Part shown: positions 55,899 through 64,000 of the stretch, one piece after another
Numbering within the stretch: position 1 is the first letter of the stretch
Layout of the letters: every line of letters begins with the position of its first letter
Assembly: GCF_004745805.1 (NCBI RefSeq)
Contig: NZ_SRLQ01000007.1
Span: forward strand, 62,001 to 126,000
Direction: 5' to 3'
Length of the DNA: 64,000 nt
From: Mycolicibacterium sp. CH28
GTDB lineage: Bacteria; Actinomycetota; Actinomycetes; Mycobacteriales; Mycobacteriaceae
Notes under the pieces: model-generated
Seen by the model: only the letters and a program-made list of their open reading frames with translations
Told to the model about the DNA's origin: nothing
The model's database searches: none
Made by a program: the position numbers and the translations under genes

Positions 55899-57608
55899 AT
55901 GACGACGACACCACCTCAAGCAGAATCGTCGCACACCATCGTCGATCTGTTGGTGGTCGGATCCGGCACCGGAATGGCGGCTGCGCTCGCCGCCAACGAG
56001 CTCGGGCTATCGACTCTCATCGTCGAAAAGACCGCCTACATCGGCGGTTCGATGGCTAAATCCGGTGGCGCATTCTGGATCCCGGCCAACCCGATCATGC
56101 GGCGATCCGGATCTTCGGACTCCCTGGACGAGGGCCTCCGATACCTGGCGGCGGTCGTCGGCGACGAATCACCCGAGGCGCGGGTGCGCAGCTATCTCGA
56201 GAATGGTTCGGCGACGGTCGACATGCTCTCCCGCATGACTCCGATGACATTCGTGTGGGACGAGGGCTATCCCGATTACCACCCTGAGGAGCCCGGGGGC
56301 AGCATCGCCGGGCGGACTTGTGAATGCCGTCCATTCAACGCGTCGGTGCTCGGTGCGGACCGAAAGAAACTGCGTCCCGGCATCTTGAAACCGCCGATCC
56401 CGATGCCGATCACCGGGGGTGACTACCGGCTGATCAATCTGATGGTCAGATTCCCCCGAAAGGCAGTTCCTCTCCTGCTGAAGCGAATCGCCCAGGGGGT
56501 CGGCGGGAGGCTGATCGGCCGTCGCTACGTCGCGGCCGGCCAGGCACTGGCGGCCGGAATGTACGCCGGAGTCCTGCGTGCCGGGATTCCGGTGTGGACC
56601 GACACGGCATTGGTCGAACTGACCACCGACGACTCCGAGGTGACTGGTGCGGTCCTCGCTCGCGGCGGCAACACCGTGAGGGTGACGGCGCGCCGTGGCG
56701 TTGTGCTGGCATCCGGCGGATTCGACCACCAGATGGAGTGGCGCCGGAAGTTCCAGTCGGAGTCGCTGTGCGACGATCTCAGCCTTGGTGCGGAAGGCAG
56801 CACCGGCGATGGCATTAGGCTCGCCCAGGAGGTCGGTGCCGCTACCGCGTTGATGGACCAGGCATGGTGGTTTCCCGCGATCGCACCACTACCCGATGCG
56901 GAGCCGCCGATGATGCTGTCGGAGCGGTCGTTGCCAGGGTCGTTGCTCGTCGATCAGACCGGTTGCCGGTTTGTCAACGAAGCGTGTGACTATATGTCGT
57001 TCGGACAGCGGGTCCTGGAGCGGGAGCGTGCCGGAGCGCCTATCGAAAAAATGTGGCTCATCTTCGACCAGCGGTACCGAAACAGCTATCTGATGGCGGG
57101 GGCGATCTACCCTCGGATGCCGATCCCACGCGCCTGGTATGACGCTGGAATTGCCTATCGCAGTGATGATTTAGCCGGACTCGCTGCGCAGGTCGGCCTA
57201 CCGGTGGAGGCATTCACCACCACGATGGCACGGTTCAACGAAATGGCCGCAGCCGGCCGCGACCTTGATTTCGAGCGTGGCAACAGCGCATACGATTGGT
57301 ACTACGGCGACCCGACTGTCATGCCGAATCCCAATCTTCTTCCGTTGCAACGCGGGCCGTTCTACGCGGTGAAATCTGTGCTCAGTGACCTGGGTACGTG
57401 CGGGGGATTGCGGGCCGACGAGCGTGCTCGCGTCCTGCGGGAGGACGGCACTGCCATCAGTGGGCTGTACGCTATCGGCAACACTGCCGCGAACGCCTTC
57501 GGGACGAGTTATCCCGGCGCGGGTGCGACGATTGGTCAGGGGTTGGTGTTCGGCCACATCGCGGCTCGCGATGCGGCGCAGCGCCGTCTGCCATCGCATG
57601 CGGTGTAA
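55899..57608 (+). CDS. 3-ketosteroid-delta1-dehydrogenase-like flavoprotein (KstD-like)
   Basis: 569 residues. N-terminal FAD motif VVGSGTGMAAALAANE, then SGGAFWIP. The C-terminal NAFGTSYPGAGATIGQGLVFGHIAA is the FAD/active-site region of KstD, with the Tyr-Pro-Gly-Ala-Gly. The catalytic Tyr residues in the middle cannot be assigned confidently, so the exact substrate is open. ATG with GAGGAA about 9 nt upstream. It converges on a second flavoprotein gene with a hairpin between. Confidence 0.82.
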   Translation: MTTTPPQAESSHTIVDLLVVGSGTGMAAALAANELGLSTLIVEKTAYIGGSMAKSGGAFWIPANPIMRRSGSSDSLDEGLRYLAAVVGDESPEARVRSYLENGSATVDMLSRMTPMTFVWDEGYPDYHPEEPGGSIAGRTCECRPFNASVLGADRKKLRPGILKPPIPMPITGGDYRLINLMVRFPRKAVPLLLKRIAQGVGGRLIGRRYVAAGQALAAGMYAGVLRAGIPVWTDTALVELTTDDSEVTGAVLARGGNTVRVTARRGVVLASGGFDHQMEWRRKFQSESLCDDLSLGAEGSTGDGIRLAQEVGAATALMDQAWWFPAIAPLPDAEPPMMLSERSLPGSLLVDQTGCRFVNEACDYMSFGQRVLERERAGAPIEKMWLIFDQRYRNSYLMAGAIYPRMPIPRAWYDAGIAYRSDDLAGLAAQVGLPVEAFTTTMARFNEMAAAGRDLDFERGNSAYDWYYGDPTVMPNPNLLPLQRGPFYAVKSVLSDLGTCGGLRADERARVLREDGTAISGLYAIGNTAANAFGTSYPGAGATIGQGLVFGHIAARDAAQRRLPSHAV

Positions 57609-57616
57609 TCCGTCGA

Positions 57617-57635
57617 GGCGATCCTCCGGATCGCC
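57617..57635. terminator. Bidirectional hairpin between the two flavoprotein genes
   Basis: GGCGATCC-TCC-GGATCGCC: a perfect 8-bp stem with a 3-nt loop between convergent stops at 57608 and 57704, with no T-tract. Confidence 0.6.
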
Positions 57636-57703
57636 GGTCCGCGGGTAAGGTCGCTCCGCGCCGCCTATCCTGCGAGTGTCGGCCCGGTATGGGAGATCGC
57701 CGA

Positions 57704-59317
57704 CTATGCGGATGAATGTTCTTCTACGCCGATGGGTCGAGAAGCATGTTCTCCGGCGCGCCTGCCGGAGAACACACAATCTGCCAGAGCCAATCCGCTG
57801 ACGTAAGAGTTCGAGCAGATCCCGACGGCGGTGCGACCGGCGGCGTACAGGCCTTCCACGGTGCCACCGGCGGCGGTGCGGACCAGTCCAGTTGCGGTGT
57901 CAACCGTCAGGCCACCGAGGGTCAGACCCGGCACGAAATCAATGGGGGATGGCCGCAGTGAGATGTCCACCGCGTAGAACGGCGGCTCCAAGATCGGTGC
58001 GCACAGATCCGTGGCCTTGTGCGCAGGGTCTTCGGCTCCAGCGGCGATTGCGGTGTTGTAGGAGTCGACGCTGTCGATAAGGCCCGACTGTGACACACCA
58101 ATTCTGTCCGCTAGGGCCGCGATGGTAGCCGCCTTCTGATGGGCGCCTGCGAAGACGGGAGCCATTGTGGCCCTCTGGAATAGCTGAGTCTGGGACAGAA
58201 ACTGTGACCGCGCGCGTCGCCAGATTGTCGAGTCCGTGATCAGGAATCCTTGCCCGCCGAAGCGGCGGATCATGACTTCGGCCAGGGTTGCGCCGTAGAG
58301 GTCTTCGTTGGCAATACGCGTTCCGTTGATGCCGACCGCGATTCCCTGTGCCAGGGCCGCGGGCGGTGACATGAAGCGCCACGCGGTGACATGGTCGAGA
58401 TGGGCTGTTGCACCGCCGACGCTGACACCGAGCGCAATGCCAGCTCCGTCGTCGCCCTCGGTGCCCAGCGGCGAGACGTGAACGTGGCTGGGAGCGTGAC
58501 GTCGAAGCATGTCACGGTTGAAGATGAATCCACCGGCAGCCAACACCACGGCAGATGCCTGAACGGTGAGCGATCGTGCCTGCCGTTGCCAGATCCGCTC
58601 GGCTTGTTGATTCAGCAGATGCCCGATGGGGGGCGTCCAATTGGTGAGCTTGGTGCCGGCCGCGGTCAGCCGCCGGCAACGGCTGACGAGTTTGCTTCCG
58701 TCATCGCGCATGGTGCGGCAGCGGATTCCGTGTACTCGTCCATCGGTCATCAGGAGTTCGTCGACGCGGGTAAGCGGTAGGAATGTGACGCCAAGGCCCA
58801 GTGCGGCATCGCGTAGCGCCTCCCACAGCGCTCGTCCTGAACCCATTCCCTTGGCCACCTGGCGGTGCCCGCGCGGTGCTGGCTCGGCGCAGCGGTTGTA
58901 GGGGTATGCCTTCTCGTTGCCCGAGAAGTAGAGATAGTGCTCGTCGGTGGGGTAGGAGGTCTTATATCCACAGAGGGACGAGTCGAACTTGGCGCCATGT
59001 CTTTCCAGCCAGGCGAGCCGCTCCACGCTGCCTGCGCAGAACCGGCGCAGAACATCGTCGTCGACAACGCCCTGCACCTCCTGGTGAAGATAATTGAACA
59101 TGTTGTCGGGGCTGTCCTCGTATCCCGCCGCATGCTGATAGGGCGTGCCGCCACCGGCGTAGACGATGCCGCCGGACAAAGCGGAGGCGCCACCGCCCAG
59201 CGCGCGGTCGACGACCAACACGCGTGCGCCGTTCTCGGCGGCGGTGATCGCCGCGCAGGCTCCGGCCGCGCCGAATCCGACGACCACGACGTCGTAACCA
59301 CCACTTACGTTGTTCAA
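57704..59317 (-). CDS. FAD-binding dehydrogenase (fumarate reductase/KstD-like flavoprotein)
   Basis: 537 residues. N-terminal VVVGFGAAGACAAITAAENGA with ALSGGIVYAGGGT, and C-terminal VEGLYAAGRTAVGICSNSYVSGLALADCVFSGRRAG, fit the succinate dehydrogenase/fumarate reductase-KstD superfamily. Little more than 20-30% identity to the other flavoprotein is apparent by eye. TTG start with AGAGGG 5 nt upstream. It is last in the leftward catabolic gene set, 161 bp after the hydratase. Confidence 0.8.
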   Translation of the reverse strand: MNNVSGGYDVVVVGFGAAGACAAITAAENGARVLVVDRALGGGASALSGGIVYAGGGTPYQHAAGYEDSPDNMFNYLHQEVQGVVDDDVLRRFCAGSVERLAWLERHGAKFDSSLCGYKTSYPTDEHYLYFSGNEKAYPYNRCAEPAPRGHRQVAKGMGSGRALWEALRDAALGLGVTFLPLTRVDELLMTDGRVHGIRCRTMRDDGSKLVSRCRRLTAAGTKLTNWTPPIGHLLNQQAERIWQRQARSLTVQASAVVLAAGGFIFNRDMLRRHAPSHVHVSPLGTEGDDGAGIALGVSVGGATAHLDHVTAWRFMSPPAALAQGIAVGINGTRIANEDLYGATLAEVMIRRFGGQGFLITDSTIWRRARSQFLSQTQLFQRATMAPVFAGAHQKAATIAALADRIGVSQSGLIDSVDSYNTAIAAGAEDPAHKATDLCAPILEPPFYAVDISLRPSPIDFVPGLTLGGLTVDTATGLVRTAAGGTVEGLYAAGRTAVGICSNSYVSGLALADCVFSGRRAGEHASRPIGVEEHSSA

Positions 59318-59478
59318 TGGAGCCCTCTGAGTTGCTGTGCGGTAGCGCTATTGACGCATCGACTAGTGGATCTGACGCTATGCACACCGTTATCCGTGAT
59401 CAACGACGGTTCCGCTGGCCGGGAGGCCAGCCTCGGCCAGGTTGGTGTGGCTGGTCGTCGGGTGCGAGCAGGCTGGCA

Positions 59479-60234
59479 TCAGCTCTGTCGGGCGGCAGCC
59501 AGCCGAGCGGCGAACTCCGGCGCGGCGATCGATGTCGCCTGCGGGGTGAGTTCGATCTGCAGCGCTAGGTGGTGCAGGTCGGTGTCCGTCGAACCTGGTG
59601 TCGCGGTGGCCCGCATCGAGGCTTTCGTTGCCATGACCACCTCGCGGGGGGCCGATGCCGGTCCGGCGGCCAGTTCCAGCGCCGCCTCGACTGGATTGTC
59701 GGCGACGGCAAGGGCCAGGCCGTGTTCGACGGCGGTATCGGCGGTGAAGCGCATGCCGAAAAGCAGCGCCGCTTTGGCGACTTGTGGTCCGACAGCCCGT
59801 TGCAGCATCCAAGTGGCACCACCGCCCGGGTGGATGCCGAGCTTCTGGAAGCGGGGGTCGAACATGGCGTGTGGCCCGGCGATGCGGATATCGGCGGCCA
59901 GGGCGAGGTTGAGCCCCGCGCCGACGGCCGGGCCATTGACCGCGGCGATGGTGGGAAGCGCGCATTCGGCGATCGCCATGAAACCGTCGTAGATCCGAAG
60001 CAGACCCTCCTCGGCGGCGGTACCCAAAGTGCCTACGTCGGCGCCGGCGCAGAAGGCTTTGCCTGCACCGGTGACGACGACTGCATGCACGTCATTGTCC
60101 ATCTCGGCCTCGGTCACCGCGGCCCGCAGCTGGGCTGATATCGCGTCGGTGACGGCGTTGCGACGGTCGGGATCGTTGACGGTGATCACTGCGACGCGGT
60201 TCGCACTGCGATAGAGAACGAGATCTGACGTCAT
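59479..60234 (-). CDS. Enoyl-CoA hydratase/isomerase
   Basis: 251-residue crotonase. [11 protein letters not shown] and [22 protein letters not shown] form the oxyanion region, and [20 protein letters not shown] is the catalytic stretch. GGAGG lies 8 nt before ATG 60234; TTG 60237 in the same frame is an alternative. It sits in a minus-strand run with two acyl-CoA dehydrogenases, an SDR and a thiolase. Confidence 0.87.
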   Translation of the reverse strand: MTSDLVLYRSANRVAVITVNDPDRRNAVTDAISAQLRAAVTEAEMDNDVHAVVVTGAGKAFCAGADVGTLGTAAEEGLLRIYDGFMAIAECALPTIAAVNGPAVGAGLNLALAADIRIAGPHAMFDPRFQKLGIHPGGGATWMLQRAVGPQVAKAALLFGMRFTADTAVEHGLALAVADNPVEAALELAAGPASAPREVVMATKASMRATATPGSTDTDLHHLALQIELTPQATSIAAPEFAARLAAARQS

Positions 60235-60298
60235 CAAGGGTGCCTCCGAGGATGATGAGAGGAAGGGCAGCGGCGTGGTGTGTCGGCCCGACAGCTGA

Positions 60299-61387
60299 CT
60301 ATGTGGTGATGTTCCCGATCGCGTAACTCCACGGGCAGGCAGCGGACAGCGCGTCGCGCCCGAGTCGCTGTGCGTGCTCGTTGGTGGTGCCGAATTCGTC
60401 AGACCAGGCGCGCAGCCGGGTGGTGAAAAGCCACAGCGGGTACTCGGCGGTGACGCCGATGGCGCCGTGTAGTTGATGCGCGATGGCGCTGACGTCGGCG
60501 GCGGCGCGCCCGATCGTCACCTTGGCGACGGTAACAGCGAATTTGGTTTGTGCGGAACAGAATCCGGTGTCATCGGCGGCAGCGAGGGCTAAGGTGGCGG
60601 CGGCACGCGCCTGTTCGATCTGCCCGGCCATCGCGGCCAGCGCGTGCTGCACGGATTGGAAGGCGCTCAGCGGGCGGCCGAACTGTACGCGGTCGCGGGT
60701 GTGTGCCACCGTCAGGGCTGCAGTGGCGTCCAGTGCGCCCATCATCTGTATGCAGCGAGCCCAGGCGCCGCGCACGCGCACCTCGGCCCAGGTCTGCTCG
60801 TCGGTTGGGCGCAGTTGATCAGCCGGGACGGTGAAGCGAATCGACTCACGGAGTTCGCCTGCGAGGTTGTGTCCGCTCCTGATGTCGCTGTCGACAAGGC
60901 GCCCAGTGCGTAGCTCTTCGCCCACGCGCGCAATGAGGATCACCGTCGAGGCCGCAGCCCACGGGACGTCGCAGGCGGTGCCGCTGACTGATCCGTTGGC
61001 GTCGTCGGCGGTACCGATCGCTATGGTCATCGGACCGGCGTCAGGTAACGACAGTGCGCTGCGGTCGCCGAGCCACGCGGCCAGTAGCGCGGTTTCGGCG
61101 ATCGGCACCGCGACGGCATAGCGGGCCAGACCGTAGAGCACGACGGCCAGCTCGGCTGGCCCGGCGTCGAGGTCGGGGTCGCTGGTGAGACGAGTGAGTC
61201 CGGTGTCTTCGAGCTGGCGCCAAACGGTGTCATCGAACTGCTCTGGTCGGCCGCGGTGCCCGAGCCTTAGATCAAAGGACCGCTTGCCGATCTGGTTGAC
61301 CAGATCGCGAAGGTGACCGGTGTGGTCATCGTGATCGAGTGGCGCGGTGTCGAAGATTCCGCCGGCCAAGACGGTAGTGACGCTCAT
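60299..61387 (-). CDS. Acyl-CoA dehydrogenase, small/partner subunit
   Basis: 362 residues. C-terminal ACAD region [26 protein letters not shown] and [21 protein letters not shown] bind FAD; the N-terminal half is divergent. I do not see a clear catalytic Glu at the usual place. ATG 61387 overlaps the upstream ACAD stop (ATGA). The pairing resembles alpha2-beta2 dehydrogenases used on steroid side chains (FadE28/FadE29 type). Confidence 0.8.
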   Translation of the reverse strand: MSVTTVLAGGIFDTAPLDHDDHTGHLRDLVNQIGKRSFDLRLGHRGRPEQFDDTVWRQLEDTGLTRLTSDPDLDAGPAELAVVLYGLARYAVAVPIAETALLAAWLGDRSALSLPDAGPMTIAIGTADDANGSVSGTACDVPWAAASTVILIARVGEELRTGRLVDSDIRSGHNLAGELRESIRFTVPADQLRPTDEQTWAEVRVRGAWARCIQMMGALDATAALTVAHTRDRVQFGRPLSAFQSVQHALAAMAGQIEQARAAATLALAAADDTGFCSAQTKFAVTVAKVTIGRAAADVSAIAHQLHGAIGVTAEYPLWLFTTRLRAWSDEFGTTNEHAQRLGRDALSAACPWSYAIGNITT

Positions 61388-62532
61388 CGCAGCCCCATAT
61401 CTCGGGCGATGACGCCGCGCAGCACCTCGTTGGTGCCGCCGCGCAGCGTGAACACCGGTTTGTGCAGCCACGCCGTGTCCAGCAGCTTCGCCACGGCTGG
61501 GTAATGCGGCGCATAGCTCAGCAGATCGGCGACCTGGTCGACGGAATCCTGCTCGAAGCTGGTACCCAGGTCTTTGACGAGGGCAGCTCTGGTGGCCGCG
61601 TCGCCACCCTCGGACAGCGTCCGGGCGACGCTGATCGACAGTTGGCGTAGCGAGATCTGGCGGGCCAACAGGTCACCAAGGTCGGCGGCGGTATGCGCGT
61701 CCACCGGAGGGCCGGCGGCCAGGGCTTCGATGGCGGCGGTGATCAGCGGGGTGGTGGACAGTATCCGTTCGGGGCCACTGCGTTCGAAGGACAGCTCGGA
61801 GGTCACCTGACGCCAGCCGTCGCCGATCCTGCCGAGCACGTCGGCGTCGGGGACGACGACATCGTGGAGGAGCACTTCGTTGAACTGGTGGTCGCCTGCC
61901 ATCAGGGCAATAGGGCTGATGCTGATGCCGGCGGCGTCGGCGGGCACGAGGAACTGGCTCAGTCCCTCGTGGCGGTGGAGCGGGTCGATGGGTGTGGTGC
62001 GAGCCAGGATCACGATCTGGTGGGCGTGATGCGCACCGCTGGTCCAGACCTTGGTGCCGTTCAGGATCCAGCCGCCGTCGGTACGGGTGGCTTTGGTCTG
62101 AACGGCGGCCAGGTCGGATCCGGCCTGGTGTTCGCTCATACCAATCGCGGTGTAGAGCCGGCCGGCGGCGATCTCCGGAAGGAAGCGCCGCCGTTGGTCG
62201 TCGGTGCCGTAGGACATGAGGGCCGGAGCCACCTGACGATCGGCAATCCAGTGCGCAGCGACAGGGGCTCCCTGGGCCAGCAGCTCCTCGGTGACCACGT
62301 AGCGATGGAGGTGCCCGAGTCCGTGGCCGCTATAGATGCGGGGGATGGTCAGACCGACGAAGCCGGCGTCGCCCAGCCGTCTACTGAAGGCTTCGTCCCA
62401 CTGGCTGAGCCACGAGTCGACGGCGGGTAGCCAGCCGAACTCGGCCCGGTCGGCGCTGAGGAAATCGCGGATGCGGCGGCGTTGCGCTGCGAGTGCAGGT
62501 TCGTTGGCGCACAGAGTGTCGAAGCTAGTCAC
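61384..62532 (-). CDS. Acyl-CoA dehydrogenase, large/catalytic subunit
   Basis: 382 residues. Canonical ACAD motifs: AIGMSEHQAGSDLAAVQTKA, GGWILNGTKVWTSGAHHAH, and [20 protein letters not shown] at the end. SELSFERSGPER carries the acidic residue at the alpha-type catalytic position. GTG start, 11 bp behind the SDR. It is probably the catalytic half of a heteromeric dehydrogenase. Confidence 0.85.
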   Translation of the reverse strand: MTSFDTLCANEPALAAQRRRIRDFLSADRAEFGWLPAVDSWLSQWDEAFSRRLGDAGFVGLTIPRIYSGHGLGHLHRYVVTEELLAQGAPVAAHWIADRQVAPALMSYGTDDQRRRFLPEIAAGRLYTAIGMSEHQAGSDLAAVQTKATRTDGGWILNGTKVWTSGAHHAHQIVILARTTPIDPLHRHEGLSQFLVPADAAGISISPIALMAGDHQFNEVLLHDVVVPDADVLGRIGDGWRQVTSELSFERSGPERILSTTPLITAAIEALAAGPPVDAHTAADLGDLLARQISLRQLSISVARTLSEGGDAATRAALVKDLGTSFEQDSVDQVADLLSYAPHYPAVAKLLDTAWLHKPVFTLRGGTNEVLRGVIARDMGLR

Positions 62533-62543
62533 CGGGGTCGACC

Positions 62544-63404
62544 TCAGACAGTAGGGAGCAAGGTGGAGGACAGGTAAAAGTTCGGGGCGAGGTCTTCGTC
62601 GCGGGCGGCCAGTCGGTAGTCGGACAGGTCGACGACGCCTTCTTCGGCCAGAACTTGTTCATCGGTATAGAAGTGGCCGCTGCAGGTGGCGGGTCGGGTG
62701 ACGATGGCGTGGGCGGCGTCGGCCATGATCTGGGGGGTTCGGGCCTGTGCGTTGACGACCTCTTCGCCCATCGCGGCGAGCATGCCGGTGCTGGCGACGG
62801 TGGTGGCCGGCCACAGTGAGTTGACTGCGATGGGGATCGCGGCGAACTCCGCGGCCCAGCCCAGGGTGAGCAAGCTCTCGGCGTATTTGCCGACGGTGTG
62901 TCCGGCGTGGGCGCCGACCCAGGACGGCGCCAGGTTCACCGGGGGGGAGATGTTGAGAATATGCGCGGCATCGGAGTGGCGCAGATGTTCGTAGGCGGCT
63001 TGCACGACCGCGAACGGGCCGATGACATTGGTCGCAAGGAGCCGCTCGAAGTTCTTCAGCGGGAGCTGCGGGGTGCGGCGCAGATCCAGCGCGCCGGCGT
63101 TGTTGATGACTACATCGATGGCGCCGAAGGTGGCGGCAACCTCGGTGACGGCGTTCTGCACGCTGGTGCCATCACGAACGTCGCACACCAACGGCAATGC
63201 CTGTCCGCCCGCGGCGCGAACGGCTTGAGCTGTCTCGGTGAGGGTTCCGGCGATCTTGGGGTGCGGGGTGGCGGTTTTGGCGAGCAGGGCGACGTTGGCC
63301 CCGTCGGCGGCGGCGCGGACCGCGATCTCGCGGCCGATGCCGCGGCTGGCGCCGGTGACGATCACGACCCGGTCTCTCAGCGTGCGCGGCGTTGCGTTGT
63401 TCAT
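62544..63404 (-). CDS. Short-chain dehydrogenase (HSDL2-like) with His in place of the catalytic Tyr
   Basis: 286 residues. Cofactor motif VTGASRGIGREIAVRAA, INNAGAL, and the Ser-containing ILNISPPVNLAP. The Y-x3-K motif reads HTVGK within GAHAGHTVGKYAE, so the catalytic Tyr is replaced by His. Related HSDL2-like SDRs have Tyr here as I recall. ATG 63404 is chosen over a longer frame because it starts the conserved region. C-terminal HFYTDEQVLAEEGVVDLSDY is HSDL2-like. Confidence 0.83.
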   Translation of the reverse strand: MNNATPRTLRDRVVIVTGASRGIGREIAVRAAADGANVALLAKTATPHPKIAGTLTETAQAVRAAGGQALPLVCDVRDGTSVQNAVTEVAATFGAIDVVINNAGALDLRRTPQLPLKNFERLLATNVIGPFAVVQAAYEHLRHSDAAHILNISPPVNLAPSWVGAHAGHTVGKYAESLLTLGWAAEFAAIPIAVNSLWPATTVASTGMLAAMGEEVVNAQARTPQIMADAAHAIVTRPATCSGHFYTDEQVLAEEGVVDLSDYRLAARDEDLAPNFYLSSTLLPTV

Positions 63405-63493
63405 GGCTGGCCTGCCTTTCCTGGGTATAAGGACCCGGTTGAAAAGTGAATGGTGCAACTGTCTATTTGGTCCGGCGTGATCAGGCCGGTGCC

Positions 63494-64000
63494 TTAGCCC
63501 TTGTCGGCGGACAGGATCGTCACGGCGGCCACCGCTGTCGGACCACCCACGTTGTGCGCCAGACCGATACGGGCGCCGTCGACCTGGTTGGTGGCCTCGC
63601 CGCGCAGTTGGCTGAACAGTTCGTAACATTGCCCGACACCCGTAGCCCCCGGTGGGTGTCCTTTGGCTTTGAGACCGCCGCTGGGATTGATCGGCAACGC
63701 CCCGCCGACATAGGTTTCGCCGGTTTCGATCAACTTGTAGCCGCAATGGCGCTCGGCGAAGCCGAGATCCTCATAGCTGATCAATTCCACCCCGGTGAAG
63801 CAGTCGTGCACCTCGGCCACATCGACATCACCGGGGCTGATACCGGCCATCGACATCGCCGCCTTCGCTGCTCGCACCGTCGCCGGGAACGACGTCATAT
63901 CGTCCTTGTGCTGATGCATCACCTTGTCCATACCCAGTCCGACACCTCGGATCCAGACCGGCCGGTCGGTGTAGCGGTCGACGACGTCCTCGGCGGCCAG
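63494..64000 (-). CDS. Thiolase (SCP-x/Ltp-type), C-terminal part, cut by window edge
   Basis: The last 169 codons of a gene running beyond 64000. VAEVHDCFTGVELISYEDLG and GGLKAKGHPPGATGVGQCYEL are the SCP2-thiolase/Ltp active regions; the C-terminus HNVGGPTAVAAVTIL lacks the classical second Cys, as in non-degradative Ltp thiolases. It should be the first visible gene of the leftward set. The N-terminus is outside the window. Confidence 0.85.
   Translation of the reverse strand: MAAEDVVDRYTDRPVWIRGVGLGMDKVMHQHKDDMTSFPATVRAAKAAMSMAGISPGDVDVAEVHDCFTGVELISYEDLGFAERHCGYKLIETGETYVGGALPINPSGGLKAKGHPPGATGVGQCYELFSQLRGEATNQVDGARIGLAHNVGGPTAVAAVTILSADKG

Overview
The window is chromosomal DNA from a high-GC actinobacterium, almost certainly a Mycobacterium (Mycolicibacterium-like). 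It carries mycothione reductase (Mtr), EfpA, PptT, an EchA16-type crotonase and GpsI. The gene order mqo / GNAT / chelatase / cobO / cobB / cysG / efpA / proS / (two small genes) / rimP / nusA / ylxR / infB / rbfA / DHH / dinF, and later metallophosphoesterase / pptT / truB / mntR / ribF / rpsO / gpsI / pepR / nitronate monooxygenase, matches the M. tuberculosis Rv2855-Rv2781 neighbourhood as I remember it. Many genes start 5-8 nt after a TANNNT box, the hallmark of mycobacterial leaderless mRNAs.

Layout. 1-4.1 kb: N-terminal piece of a molybdopterin oxidoreductase, a zf-HC2 membrane protein, a divergent ArsR-type regulator and a CbiMNQO cobalt importer. 4.1-6.6 kb: mycothione reductase and an alpha/beta hydrolase. 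6.7-13.8 kb: mqo, a GNAT, and a tightly overlapping cobalamin/siroheme run (ChlI/ChlD-type chelatase, cobO, cobB, cysG). 13.9-17 kb: efpA and a second, tandem EfpA-like pump. 17-21.2 kb: NCS1 permease, a YhgE/Pip membrane protein and a degenerate ABC ATPase. 21.2-24.9 kb: a pterin-dehydratase/glyoxalase fusion behind a short leaderless ORF, a 33-bp tandem repeat, proS, a ferritin-like protein and a lipoprotein. 25-34.3 kb: rimP-nusA-(FAD oxidoreductase)-ylxR-infB-rbfA-DHH phosphatase-dinF.

34.3-39.4 kb: two large exported proteins, a GH18/Calx-beta protein and a PecA-like aspartic protease lacking a PE domain. They sit where M. tuberculosis has ugpAEBC. 39.4-48 kb: crotonase, DUF2277, DUF1802, CocE hydrolase, metallophosphoesterase, pptT, truB with an in-frame 36-bp x 4 repeat, mntR, ribF and an ArsR/SRPBCC pair with a clear operator. 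48-55.6 kb: rpsO, gpsI with a long structured leader, pepR, nitronate monooxygenase, a class A beta-lactamase, a YchJ-like protein and a VOC protein. 55.9-64 kb: an accessory lipid/steroid-type catabolic block of two KstD-like flavoproteins, an enoyl-CoA hydratase, a paired acyl-CoA dehydrogenase, an SDR whose catalytic Tyr is His, and an Ltp/SCP-x-type thiolase cut by the window edge.

Functionally, cobalt uptake feeds the adjacent cobalamin genes. The translation/RNA block is the conserved housekeeping core. The novelty lies in the exported pair, the repeat expansions inside or beside housekeeping genes, the duplicated efflux pump and the catabolic block at the right end. All family calls come from reading motifs and from memory; no database search was run.
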